Of a stretch of DNA of 52,771 nt, positions 34,901-41,298 are shown piece by piece. Origin of the DNA: Comamonadaceae bacterium (GTDB lineage Bacteria > Pseudomonadota > Gammaproteobacteria > Burkholderiales > Burkholderiaceae_C); NCBI GenBank assembly GCA_947451385.1, contig CANFYZ010000012.1:1-52771 (forward strand), in the 5' to 3' direction. The stretch's first letter is position 1. Each line of letters begins with the position of its first letter. The position numbers and the translations under genes are program-made. The notes beneath the pieces are model-generated. The model worked only from the letters and a program-made list of their open reading frames with translations, did no database searches and was not told where the DNA came from.

Positions 34901-35039
34901 CCAGCCACTCGGCCTGGCCGTGGTGGGTGGCTTGGTGTTTTCGCAGGCGGTGACGCTGTACATCACGCCGGTGATTTACCTGGCGCTGGAACGCTTCAGC
35001 GGGACGGGGCCGATTGTGGGCGACGAGTTGCCGACTTGA
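31959..35039 (+). CDS. RND multidrug efflux pump, MdtB/MdtC-like
   Basis: A 1026-residue inner-membrane proton antiporter of the HAE1 RND family, close to the MdtB/MdtC branch by the start NFSELFIRRPVMTVLLNTAIVL. Proton-relay aspartates are Asp401-Asp402 (GLVVDDAIVVLENI) and the TM10 lysine is in GIVKKNAIMMIDFALE. Two large periplasmic loops hold the drug-binding porter and docking domains. It probably expels drugs, bile-like detergents or metabolites. No outer-membrane factor follows, so it must recruit a TolC-like channel from elsewhere. Its last 44 bases overlap the convergent methyltransferase gene. Confidence 0.93.
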   Translation: MNFSELFIRRPVMTVLLNTAIVLAGVIGYKNIPVAALPSYDTPVINVSATLPGANPETMASSVALPLEKQFQTIPGLKVISSTSTLGNTSITLEFIESRNIDAASLDVQAALLRAQRTLPIDMTIPPSYRKVNPADAPVLLISLRSPSLTQAELQDYAEHLISPTLSTIDGVAQVNIYGAKRFAVRVRVDPAALAVRNIGLDELSAALKAANVNTPAGTFDGPQQTLVLQANKQMSSAREFADLIVSNKGGVPVRLRDVARVQDSVEVVKTWATLNGENSITLAIQRQPGANTVKVVDAVSQTLPDLKTQMPESVSITPVNDRSVSIRHALEDVSLTLLGTIALVVLVIFLFLRRFVATAIPALSLPVSLVGAVALLWGLNYSLDNISLLGLTLAVGLVVDDAIVVLENIIRHVEGGMPPFKAALRGAREVGFTIISISTSLVAVFIPIFFMPGVIGLLFHEFAVVVGLSIAVSAFVSLTLVPMLASRYLTDEAHKKPPGWLVRQFERGFDALLAGYTRSLDLALRHSKFILVLAVATFGVTAWMLNVIPKGFFPEEDIGQIQVTTEGPEDISFEAMIGLQEKAAAIFRKDPNVSAVNSFNGGVGGQNSGRMFITLKPQNERKPMKVVVEDLRKKLRGVPGINVYMRPVQNLQLGGRQSKARYQYILQSVKAGELNTWAGKLQEKMRANPIFRDITSDAQLRGLQADIQINRDRANTLGVSVESVRSALFSAFGERQVSTMYLATDSYQVIMEVSPEAKRDESALDSIYVRSSNGGLVPMSSFATVSRTVGPTSINHVGQLQAVTVSFNLAPGAALGDATAQLEEAVEAIQMPRSIIRTYGGDAAVFKNSQGSQSILIISALLVIYVLLGVLYESYIHPITIFAGLPSAAIGALGTLMIFGQDLTLIATIGILLLIGIVKKNAIMMIDFALEAQRHEGMTPAQAIREACILRFRPIMMTSIAALMGALPIALGLGAGAELRQPLGLAVVGGLVFSQAVTLYITPVIYLALERFSGTGPIVGDELPT

Positions 35040-35760
35040 ACGGCGCCTGGTACAGCCAGACCGGGCGATCGGCGCTGGCCTGTACCACCGCGGTCGGGCT
35101 CAGCTCTTCGGCCTCAAACTCCAGGCTGACCAGCCAGGCTCCGGGCTTCAGGTCTTGGCGGGCTTTGGCCACCGCGTGCGGCATGGTCTCTGGGCGCTGG
35201 AACAAATATACCAGGTCATAGCCCGACCAATCTTCTTGCCAAATGTCGCCATGCCAAATGCGTGCCCAAGGGCAGCGCAGCGCCGCGACCAAGCGCAAAG
35301 GCCAGCTGAATTCGATGCCGCAAAAGCGCGCCTGCGGGTAAGCCAGGCGCAGCGCGCGCAAGCCGTCCCCCACGCCACACCCCGCATCCAACACGTTGGC
35401 CCCTGCAGGCAACGGCGCGGCTTGCGGCAATGCGCGTAAAGCCTGCAAAGGGGTGGGGAAAATCGGGGCGTCGTGCCAGGCGTGCACGGGGTAAATCAGC
35501 AGCGCCAAACCAAGCGGTACCAACCAGGCCCAAGCCGGCAAAGCGGCAGCACCTGAAAGCCAAAGCGAGATGGGGAAACCCAAAGCCAAAGCCCAGCGCC
35601 TGGCCTGGGTGCGCCCCAAGACGCTGAAGGGGGTGGCCAGCGCGCAAGCCAGGGCCATGGCCCAGACATCAGGCAACCAGGCTAAGGCGTTCAGGTAAAT
35701 CAGCCAAGCCCCGCCCCACACCCCCAGTGCAGGCAAAGGCCATTTCAGCAGTAGAGACAC
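34996..35760 (-). CDS. Membrane-anchored class I SAM-dependent methyltransferase
   Basis: About 254 residues. The N-terminal half has three or four hydrophobic segments (WGGAWLIYLNALAWLP; VWAMALACALATPF; WAWLVPLGLALLIYPVHAW). The C-terminal half is a methyltransferase with the SAM motif VLDAGCGVGDGLRALRLAYP, then FCGIEFSWPL and YDLVYLFQRPETM. The substrate is unknown. I place the start at GTG 35760, five bases after GGAG; GTG 35766 is also in frame. Its 3' end overlaps the RND pump gene by 44 bases on the opposite strand. A 41-bp gap separates it from the stop of motB. Confidence 0.78.
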   Translation of the reverse strand: MSLLLKWPLPALGVWGGAWLIYLNALAWLPDVWAMALACALATPFSVLGRTQARRWALALGFPISLWLSGAAALPAWAWLVPLGLALLIYPVHAWHDAPIFPTPLQALRALPQAAPLPAGANVLDAGCGVGDGLRALRLAYPQARFCGIEFSWPLRLVAALRCPWARIWHGDIWQEDWSGYDLVYLFQRPETMPHAVAKARQDLKPGAWLVSLEFEAEELSPTAVVQASADRPVWLYQAPFKSATRRPQSAPSR

Positions 35761-35801
35761 AGGCACTCCATGGTCGCGTCCAGAAGATCAGGAGACGCCC
35801 A

Positions 35802-36788
35802 TTATTCCTTGTACATCACCGTGATACTGATGCGCCGGTTTCGCGGATCTTTGGGGTCGTTGGGGTTGTAGGGTGCGCTGTCAGCGACGCCTTCAATCTT
35901 GGCAAAGCGGCTTTCCGGCACGCCTTTTTTGCCAATCAGTTTGCGCGTTTCTTCAGCCCGTTCGGCGGACAGTGACCAGTTGTTGCGGCCATCGGTATTG
36001 GCAAAAGCGACGCTGTCTGTGTGGCCTCGAATGGCCAATTTGTTGTCCAGTTTGGCCATGCTTTTCGCCACCTCGTTGAGCAACACCTGCGCCTTGGGCG
36101 TCAACTGGGTGGTGCCCAAACCGAACATGGCGAAGTCAGCTTTGTCGATGATCTCGACGCGCAAGCCCTCTTTCTCGCGCACGAACTTGACCTGTTCGCT
36201 CATGTTTTCAAGACGTGGGTTTTTCGCCAAACTCTCTTTGACTTCTTTTTCTAACTTGTCAAAGTTGGCTTTGTCTTGCTGCTCTGCCACCTGTTTCTTT
36301 TGCTCGTCAGACAGGCTTTCAGGATTGCTGCGCTCTTGGGCATTCGGCGAGGGGTCGTTCTCGGTCGGACCACCTTGCGAGCGCGGGGTCACGCGCTCCA
36401 TGGTCGCAGTTTGTTTGGATGAAAACGGGAACCCGTCGGGGTCGATCACCGAGCGGCCGCCCAACATGCCGTCGGAGCCAGCCAACTTGCCCATGGTCAC
36501 GTTACTGTGTGAGGTAGGACGGAAATAATCGGCAATGTTTTTACGTTGATCGGCGTTGGACGCGCCCAACAGCCACATCAACAAGAAGAAGGCCATCATG
36601 GCGGTCATCATGTCGGCCAGCGCAATCTTCCAAGCGCCACCGTGGGCACCGCCGTGGCCATCGTCTGAAATCTTCTTGACGATGATGGGCGCCAGTGGCG
36701 CCGGCGCCTCAGGGGCTGCCGCGGGGGCAGCCGCCGGGGCGTCTTCAGGTTTCAGCTCTTCTGCTGGCGCTGGGGTCTCGTCCGCCAT
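35802..36788 (-). CDS. motB: Flagellar motor stator protein MotB
   Basis: A 328-residue stator subunit anchored to peptidoglycan. An Ala/Pro/Glu-rich cytoplasmic N terminus (about 1-50, longer than in E. coli) precedes one helix with the proton-carrying Asp59 (WKIALADMMTAMMAFFLLMW). The plug/linker and a C-terminal OmpA-like domain follow (about 210-320: ADFAMFGLGTTQLTPKAQ; IRGHTDSVAF; NRRISITV). With MotA it forms the proton channel driving rotation; the Asp/Met pattern fits proton rather than sodium use. It follows motA by five bases. Confidence 0.95.
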   Translation of the reverse strand: MADETPAPAEELKPEDAPAAAPAAAPEAPAPLAPIIVKKISDDGHGGAHGGAWKIALADMMTAMMAFFLLMWLLGASNADQRKNIADYFRPTSHSNVTMGKLAGSDGMLGGRSVIDPDGFPFSSKQTATMERVTPRSQGGPTENDPSPNAQERSNPESLSDEQKKQVAEQQDKANFDKLEKEVKESLAKNPRLENMSEQVKFVREKEGLRVEIIDKADFAMFGLGTTQLTPKAQVLLNEVAKSMAKLDNKLAIRGHTDSVAFANTDGRNNWSLSAERAEETRKLIGKKGVPESRFAKIEGVADSAPYNPNDPKDPRNRRISITVMYKE

Positions 36789-36793
36789 GGCGA

Positions 36794-37651
36794 TTAACCT
36801 CGCATGCCGTCAAAGACTTCAGCAAAACTGGGCTGGTTATGGTGGCTGATGCCGACGCGAGCCGCTTCAATGATCAGCGGCATGGGGTGACCATTCAAGG
36901 TGCCAATGATGATTTGCTTGACCACGCCGTAGATCTCACCTTCGTCGTTGATGATTTCAGTCAGACGTTTGGAGAAGGGCTCGAAAAAGCCATAGGCCAA
37001 GAACACACCCAAGAAAGTTCCCACCAACGCGCTACCGATCAAGCCGCCCAACACCGTGGGTGGTTGGTCAATCGCGCCCATGGTTTTCACCACACCCAAC
37101 ACGCAAGCCACAATACCCAGCGCAGGCAAAGCGCCGGCCAAAGTACCCAAGGTGTCGGCGGCTTTCAAGGCGCCGTGGTGGTGGGTTTTGATGCTCAAGT
37201 TCATCACATCCTCGACCGCCATGGGGTCCAGGTTACCCTGCGACACCACCATCAAACGCACCGTGTCGGTGATCAGATGGAGGAGGGAATGCTCTTTCAG
37301 AACTTTGGGGAATTCACCGAAAATCGCGCTGGATTCGGGGTTTTCAATGTGCGCTTCCAAGGCCACGGCACCTTCGGCCTTGAGCACCTTCATCAACTTG
37401 GAAACCAGAAAAATCGTGGCCAGGTAATCTGCTTTGTGAAAAGCGGGGCCTTTGAAAATTTTACCGATACCGGCCAAAGCGGCTTTGACGGTATCACCGC
37501 TGTTACCGATCAGCATACCGCCAATACCGGCACCAAAAATGGTGAACAGCTCGTGGGGCGCGGCCTCGATGATGGGGCCCATTTCGCCGTGCATGACGGG
37601 CAAGCCGAACACGCACACCATCAAAACAACAATACCAATGATCGCTACCAT
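36794..37651 (-). CDS. motA: Flagellar motor stator protein MotA
   Basis: A 285-residue inner-membrane stator subunit with four helices (two near the N terminus, two near the C terminus: LPALGIVACVLGVVKTMGAI and LIGSALVGTFLGVFLAYGF) and a large cytoplasmic loop that contacts FliG (HIENPESSAIFGEFP; DTVRLMVVSQGN). Length and pattern match E. coli MotA. It is separated from fliS by a 113-bp gap with interleaved palindromes. I find no good sigma-28 promoter there. Confidence 0.95.
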   Translation of the reverse strand: MVAIIGIVVLMVCVFGLPVMHGEMGPIIEAAPHELFTIFGAGIGGMLIGNSGDTVKAALAGIGKIFKGPAFHKADYLATIFLVSKLMKVLKAEGAVALEAHIENPESSAIFGEFPKVLKEHSLLHLITDTVRLMVVSQGNLDPMAVEDVMNLSIKTHHHGALKAADTLGTLAGALPALGIVACVLGVVKTMGAIDQPPTVLGGLIGSALVGTFLGVFLAYGFFEPFSKRLTEIINDEGEIYGVVKQIIIGTLNGHPMPLIIEAARVGISHHNQPSFAEVFDGMRG

Positions 37652-37723
37652 GATCTATCTCTCTCTTTAAGAGCAAGACAGGTAGTGCCGATGGGCTTGT
37701 CTACAACTGTCTTACCTTCTCAC

Positions 37724-37760
37724 ATACAAGTCACCGGCGCCATGAGACTTGTATCTCATG
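37724..37760. repeat. Interleaved inverted repeats between fliS and motA
   Basis: Two perfect inverted repeats share bases: ATACAAGTC (37724-37732) pairs with GACTTGTAT (37746-37754), and CATGAGA (37741-37747) pairs with TCTCATG (37754-37760). Only one hairpin can form at a time. They begin 5 bp after the fliS stop. There is no U tract, so this is not a standard terminator. Confidence 0.7.
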
Positions 37761-37764
37761 GCTT

Positions 37765-38202
37765 TCAGTGGACCGAACTACCACCCAAATTCATGGCCAG
37801 GCTTTTGGCTGCTGGCAGCAAATTGGGCACATCACGCCAAGCCTGACGAATCTCGCCCATCAAATTCTGCACCTCTTGCAACGCTTCCAGATCGTTGCGA
37901 GCGTTCACATGAATCAAACGACGTGTCACATAGCTGTACAACTCATGCAAATTTCCAGCCAACTCACCGCCTTTGTCCAAATCCAAGGCGCCTTGCAAAC
38001 CAATCACAATGCGACCGGCACGGGTCAGGCTTTTATTTTTCTCTTCAATAGCACCGTGTTCAATATGACCTCGGGCTGTCACCAAGCTCTCGATCAAGCC
38101 GTCGAACAGCATCTGAATCAACTCGACCTTGTTGGCCACCAAGGCTTGGGATGTCCGATTGCCTTCGCCATAACCTTCGATAGCTTTGAAATGAACTCGC
38201 AT
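37765..38202 (-). CDS. fliS: Flagellin export chaperone FliS
   Basis: A 145-residue helical cytoplasmic chaperone that keeps flagellin unfolded and delivers it to FlhA. Family marks are ELIQMLFDGLIESLVTARGHIE, GLQGALDLDKGGELAGNLHELYSYVTRRLI and NDLEALQEVQNLMGEIRQAW. The start is ATG 38202 with AGGAG nine bases upstream, partly inside a hairpin. Unlike the usual fliC-fliD-fliS order, it follows fliA and precedes motAB; no flagellin gene is in the window. A sigma-28 promoter lies in the gap after fliA. Confidence 0.88.
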   Translation of the reverse strand: MRVHFKAIEGYGEGNRTSQALVANKVELIQMLFDGLIESLVTARGHIEHGAIEEKNKSLTRAGRIVIGLQGALDLDKGGELAGNLHELYSYVTRRLIHVNARNDLEALQEVQNLMGEIRQAWRDVPNLLPAAKSLAMNLGGSSVH

Positions 38203-38213
38203 GATCTGTCGCT

Positions 38214-38236
38214 CCTGTTGTAACTGCTACAACAGG
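38214..38236 (-). promoter_or_regulatory. Hairpin covering the fliS ribosome binding site
   Basis: On the minus strand CCTGTTGTA-GCAGT-TACAACAGG is a perfect 9-bp stem with a 5-nt loop. Its 3' arm overlaps the AGGAG (38212-38216) of fliS. Its 5' arm begins at the end of the sigma-28 -10 element, so transcripts starting from that promoter would lack most of the 5' arm. Confidence 0.65.
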
Positions 38237-38262
38237 TATCGGAGCCGTCATCGAAAACTTGA
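38236..38262 (-). promoter_or_regulatory. Sigma-28 (FliA) promoter of fliS
   Basis: On the minus strand TCAAGTTT (38262-38255), 11 bp, then TCCGATAC (38243-38236). The enteric flagellar consensus is TAAAGTTT, 11 bp, GCCGATAA, giving 7 of 8 and 6 of 8 matches at exact spacing. It lies directly after fliA, whose product would recognise it. Confidence 0.7.
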
Positions 38263-38290
38263 GCCCATTCGACATAGGATTTCTCATTAT

Positions 38291-39037
38291 TTAATCCTTG
38301 GCCGCACGCGGCTTGTTAGCCGCTACCGGCTCAACATGCAAGGTGCCACGCAATTTCTTCACCACCGCGGTCAACAATTGACTGACACGCGACTCGGTCA
38401 CGTTCAGAACTTCACCAATTTCTTTCAAATTCAGTTCTTCAACGTAGTACAAATTCATCAACAACTGTTCTCGCTCTGGCAAATCGCCAATGGCTTTGGT
38501 CAAGGCCTGCATGAATTGCTCGTGTTCCACAATGGCTTCTGGTTGATGCGACGCATCGCCAGCCATGTTCATGACTTCTTCGGACACAGCTTCCATCGAA
38601 TAGGTTTCAAACCGTCTGGCCTGGCTGCGCTCTTTGTGAAACAGCTCAATGTCTTTGCCCATGTGCTCGGCCAACTCGGCCTGCGTCGGGGTCCGGCCCA
38701 AGTCGGCCGCCAATTCGTGGGTGGCTTCGCTGTGCGATTTGTTGATGGCCACCGCCGAGCGCGGCAAAAAGGACAATCGACGCACTTCGTCCAAGATCGC
38801 ACCGCGCACTCGGCTGTGGGCAAAGTTCTCAAACTCGATGCCTTTGCTGGGGTCGTAAGCGCGGGAGGCCTCTAGCAACCCGATCATGCCGACCTGAATC
38901 AACTCGTCCAATTCCATGAAGGGCGGCAGTCGCACCTTCAAATGCAGCGCCACCCGTTTGACCATGCCCAAGTGGGCCAACACCAGCGCTTCACTGTTGT
39001 TTTGCACTTCTTCATACAAACGCGTGTTGATGGCCAT
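38291..39037 (-). CDS. fliA: Flagellar sigma factor FliA (sigma-28)
   Basis: A 248-residue sigma factor for late flagellar and chemotaxis genes. Region 2 carries the core-binding and -10 recognition helices (MELDELIQVGMIGLLEASRAYDP; FENFAHSRVRGAILDEVR), region 3 follows, and region 4 has the helix-turn-helix LNLKEIGEVLNVTESRVSQL. It would be held inactive by FlgM, not seen here, until the hook is complete. It lies 6 bp after flhG in the flhA-flhF-flhG-fliA run and directly upstream of a matching promoter for fliS. Confidence 0.95.
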   Translation of the reverse strand: MAINTRLYEEVQNNSEALVLAHLGMVKRVALHLKVRLPPFMELDELIQVGMIGLLEASRAYDPSKGIEFENFAHSRVRGAILDEVRRLSFLPRSAVAINKSHSEATHELAADLGRTPTQAELAEHMGKDIELFHKERSQARRFETYSMEAVSEEVMNMAGDASHQPEAIVEHEQFMQALTKAIGDLPEREQLLMNLYYVEELNLKEIGEVLNVTESRVSQLLTAVVKKLRGTLHVEPVAANKPRAAKD

Positions 39038-39043
39038 AGGGGT

Positions 39044-39862
39044 TCAGGTCCTCGAAGAGACCAACCTCTCGACAAAAAATTGCACCCCGCCACTGGCGTG
39101 GTCGATCGGATTTAACTCGTTGGTGGCCACCGCCAAACGCCTAAAATCTCTTGCGCCGGCGCTGCTGGGCGCAAATTCCAATATGGATTGGTGCTTTTTC
39201 AATGCCGCCAAAATCAATTCGTCCTGCTCGATCGATCCCAGGTACTGAATGGATTTATGCAAAAAGCGGGTGCACACCTGGTTGATGCGCTCAAACAATT
39301 TTCGCCCCTCTTGGGCGTTGCTCACGCCGTTGGGAATCAGGTAAATGTCTTCTAAGCCGTAATCTTTGGTCAGTACCTTGATCGTGCCGTAGGCATCGGC
39401 AATCGACGAGGGGTCATCGCGAACCACAATAAAGCGCCGACTGGTGGCCGCCATGAAAGACAACACGGCAGGGGCAATACCCGCCGCCATGTCAACAATC
39501 AAATAATCTAAATCGTCCTCGATCGCACTGAAGGCCTGAACAATGCGCGCCGCTTGCAACACGCTCAAATTGGCCATGTCGCGCAGCCCCGAAGCACCAG
39601 GTACCAGTTTCACGCCGTAGCGGGTGGTGACAATGATTTCTTCCAGCGTTTTTTCACCGCTCAAAAAATGGCTCAGGTTATACGGGCAGCGGCAACCCAA
39701 GGCAATTTGCGCGTTGGCCAAACCTAAATCCGCATCAAACAACATGACTTTGAAGCCCATGCCTTGCAGGGCCACCGCCAAATTGACAGAGATGGTGGTT
39801 TTACCCACGCCCCCCTTCCCACTGGCGATGCCAATCACTTGAGTTTGAGTCAGTTTTTGCAT
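39044..39862 (-). CDS. flhG: Flagellar number regulator FlhG (FleN), MinD-like ATPase
   Basis: A 272-residue ParA/MinD ATPase that limits flagellar number and, in polar flagellates, restrains the sigma-54 activator. It has a deviant Walker A, KGGVGKT (16-22 in SGKGGVGKTT), and the switch DADLGLANAQIALG. DYLIVDMAAGIAPAV shows Walker B with Ala-Ala-Gly, a common FlhG form. The C terminus (VQFFVERLVSSRT) could form the membrane-targeting helix. It follows flhF by seven bases. Its presence with FlhF is known to go with polar or controlled flagellar placement. Confidence 0.93.
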   Translation of the reverse strand: MQKLTQTQVIGIASGKGGVGKTTISVNLAVALQGMGFKVMLFDADLGLANAQIALGCRCPYNLSHFLSGEKTLEEIIVTTRYGVKLVPGASGLRDMANLSVLQAARIVQAFSAIEDDLDYLIVDMAAGIAPAVLSFMAATSRRFIVVRDDPSSIADAYGTIKVLTKDYGLEDIYLIPNGVSNAQEGRKLFERINQVCTRFLHKSIQYLGSIEQDELILAALKKHQSILEFAPSSAGARDFRRLAVATNELNPIDHASGGVQFFVERLVSSRT

Positions 39863-39869
39863 GGGCGGC

Positions 39870-41273
39870 TTAAGAACGGACGGGGGCCGTGTTGAAGGTC
39901 ATGGCGCGGGCGTTGAACGCTGTCGCATCCGACATGCCAGCCGCATTCATCATGGAAGAGGCCAATGAAGTGGCCATCGGCGTTTCAGCGGGCATCAATT
40001 GACTGACCGCTAAATTCACCAGTTGTGCGGGGGTAAAGCCCATCACCAAATCGGTCAAGCGCTCCGAGTTGCTGGCCGCCGACAGCACCGGCACATCCCC
40101 CTCATTGCACATGAATTGCAGCAAGGCCCAGGGCGCGCTGGACTCGTCCAGCTTGCTGATCATCAGGCTGTCCCAATCCATGGCGGCTTGGCGGGCGGCA
40201 TCTTTCAAGATGCGTTGCACACTCACCGCCGAGGCATCAGCGGGCAACACCGCATGCATGATGGTTTGGGGGTTGATTTGTTTAATTTCTTTCAGGCGCT
40301 CAATCATTTGCACGCCGGGGGTGTCGATCAACACCAATTTACGCGTCGACAACTCGGCCAACAACAAACCCAAGGTGGCGCCATCGGCGGCGCGGTAGCA
40401 GTCCACGCCCATTTGTGCACACAGCATTTGGGTCTGACTCCAGGCGCCAATGCGGGCGTCATGGAAACTGATGAAAGCCACCTGCTCCGGGCTGGTGTTG
40501 ACGGCGGTGTGCAAAGCCAAACGCGCAGCCATCAGGGATTTGCCGGCGCCGGAGGGTCCTGCGATCGCATGCACCCCTTCAAAGGCACCGGGTTCACCGC
40601 CACGCTTCAGCGAAGAAGTCAACAGGCCACGAATAGACTGCAAAGCCTCAGGCAGGGTGGCGTGGTCTTTGATCGCATCAATCAACAAAGTGCGTAAACC
40701 CGCAGGGACATCGGCCTGGTGCATGGCTTGCACCAAGGGCTGCATTTCGGCCGCAATGGATTGGCCACTTTGCCATTCGGCGCTTTGCTGGCTGATCCGG
40801 AACTCTCGGCGCAAAGCGGCGAGTTCTTCCACCACAAAGGCCACAATTTCTTGGCTCCGCACCTGGTCACGCTGTTCTTCGGCGGGGGACGTCGCTGAGA
40901 CGTTCAACAGAGGGTCTTGACGACCCGAATTCAACAGGGGGTCCTTGCGCAAAGCGGTTTTGATTGCCGACGGCTCTTTGCCGCGCAAAGCATGTCCCAA
41001 CTGGTCACCAAAGCTGGTGCCAACCTCCAAGGTCGGCTCCAACGGGGTCGGTGTAGCCGCCATGGCGGGTGAGGCCTTGGCAAAGGGGTTGTCGCTGTCA
41101 AACACGTGGCCATGGGCATCCGGTAGCGCCGAAGCCAACTCGACGGCAACCACCAATTCAGTCTGCCCGCCCACGCGGTGATTGGCAATGATGAGCACGT
41201 CCGGGCCGTACAAACTCATGGCACGTTCGGTCGCGGTGCGGGTGTCACGGGCAAGAATGCGTTTGAGTTCCAT
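39870..41273 (-). CDS. flhF: Flagellar placement GTPase FlhF
   Basis: A 467-residue SRP-type GTPase that marks the cell pole for flagellar assembly. The N-terminal B domain (about 1-160) is low in conservation and contains the short repeat RKDPLLN...RQDPLLN (110-124). The N and G domains follow, with P-loop GPSGAGKS (239-246), DTPG (317-320) and the TKLDE-equivalent SKLDE. It lies 25 bp after flhA and seven before flhG. With FlhG it suggests a polar flagellum. Confidence 0.92.
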   Translation of the reverse strand: MELKRILARDTRTATERAMSLYGPDVLIIANHRVGGQTELVVAVELASALPDAHGHVFDSDNPFAKASPAMAATPTPLEPTLEVGTSFGDQLGHALRGKEPSAIKTALRKDPLLNSGRQDPLLNVSATSPAEEQRDQVRSQEIVAFVVEELAALRREFRISQQSAEWQSGQSIAAEMQPLVQAMHQADVPAGLRTLLIDAIKDHATLPEALQSIRGLLTSSLKRGGEPGAFEGVHAIAGPSGAGKSLMAARLALHTAVNTSPEQVAFISFHDARIGAWSQTQMLCAQMGVDCYRAADGATLGLLLAELSTRKLVLIDTPGVQMIERLKEIKQINPQTIMHAVLPADASAVSVQRILKDAARQAAMDWDSLMISKLDESSAPWALLQFMCNEGDVPVLSAASNSERLTDLVMGFTPAQLVNLAVSQLMPAETPMATSLASSMMNAAGMSDATAFNARAMTFNTAPVRS

Positions 41274-41298
41274 GGCGTTGCTGCAATGTGTTCAAAAA

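Noticed and set aside
37652..37723. Candidate sigma-28 (TAAGACAG ... GCCCATCG) and sigma-54 (AGGTAAGACAGTTGTA) promoters before motA
   Set aside because: The sigma-28 candidate has 10-bp spacing and about half the consensus in each box; the sigma-54 candidate has GT in place of the invariant GC. Too weak to annotate.
38060..38287. 75-codon minus-strand frame between fliA and fliS
   Set aside because: It overlaps fliS in another frame and covers the promoter and hairpin; no coding signal.
39870..41273. Short DPLLN repeat in FlhF as sign of a domain duplication
   Set aside because: Two copies of five residues in a poorly conserved linker are not enough to argue for a functional repeat.
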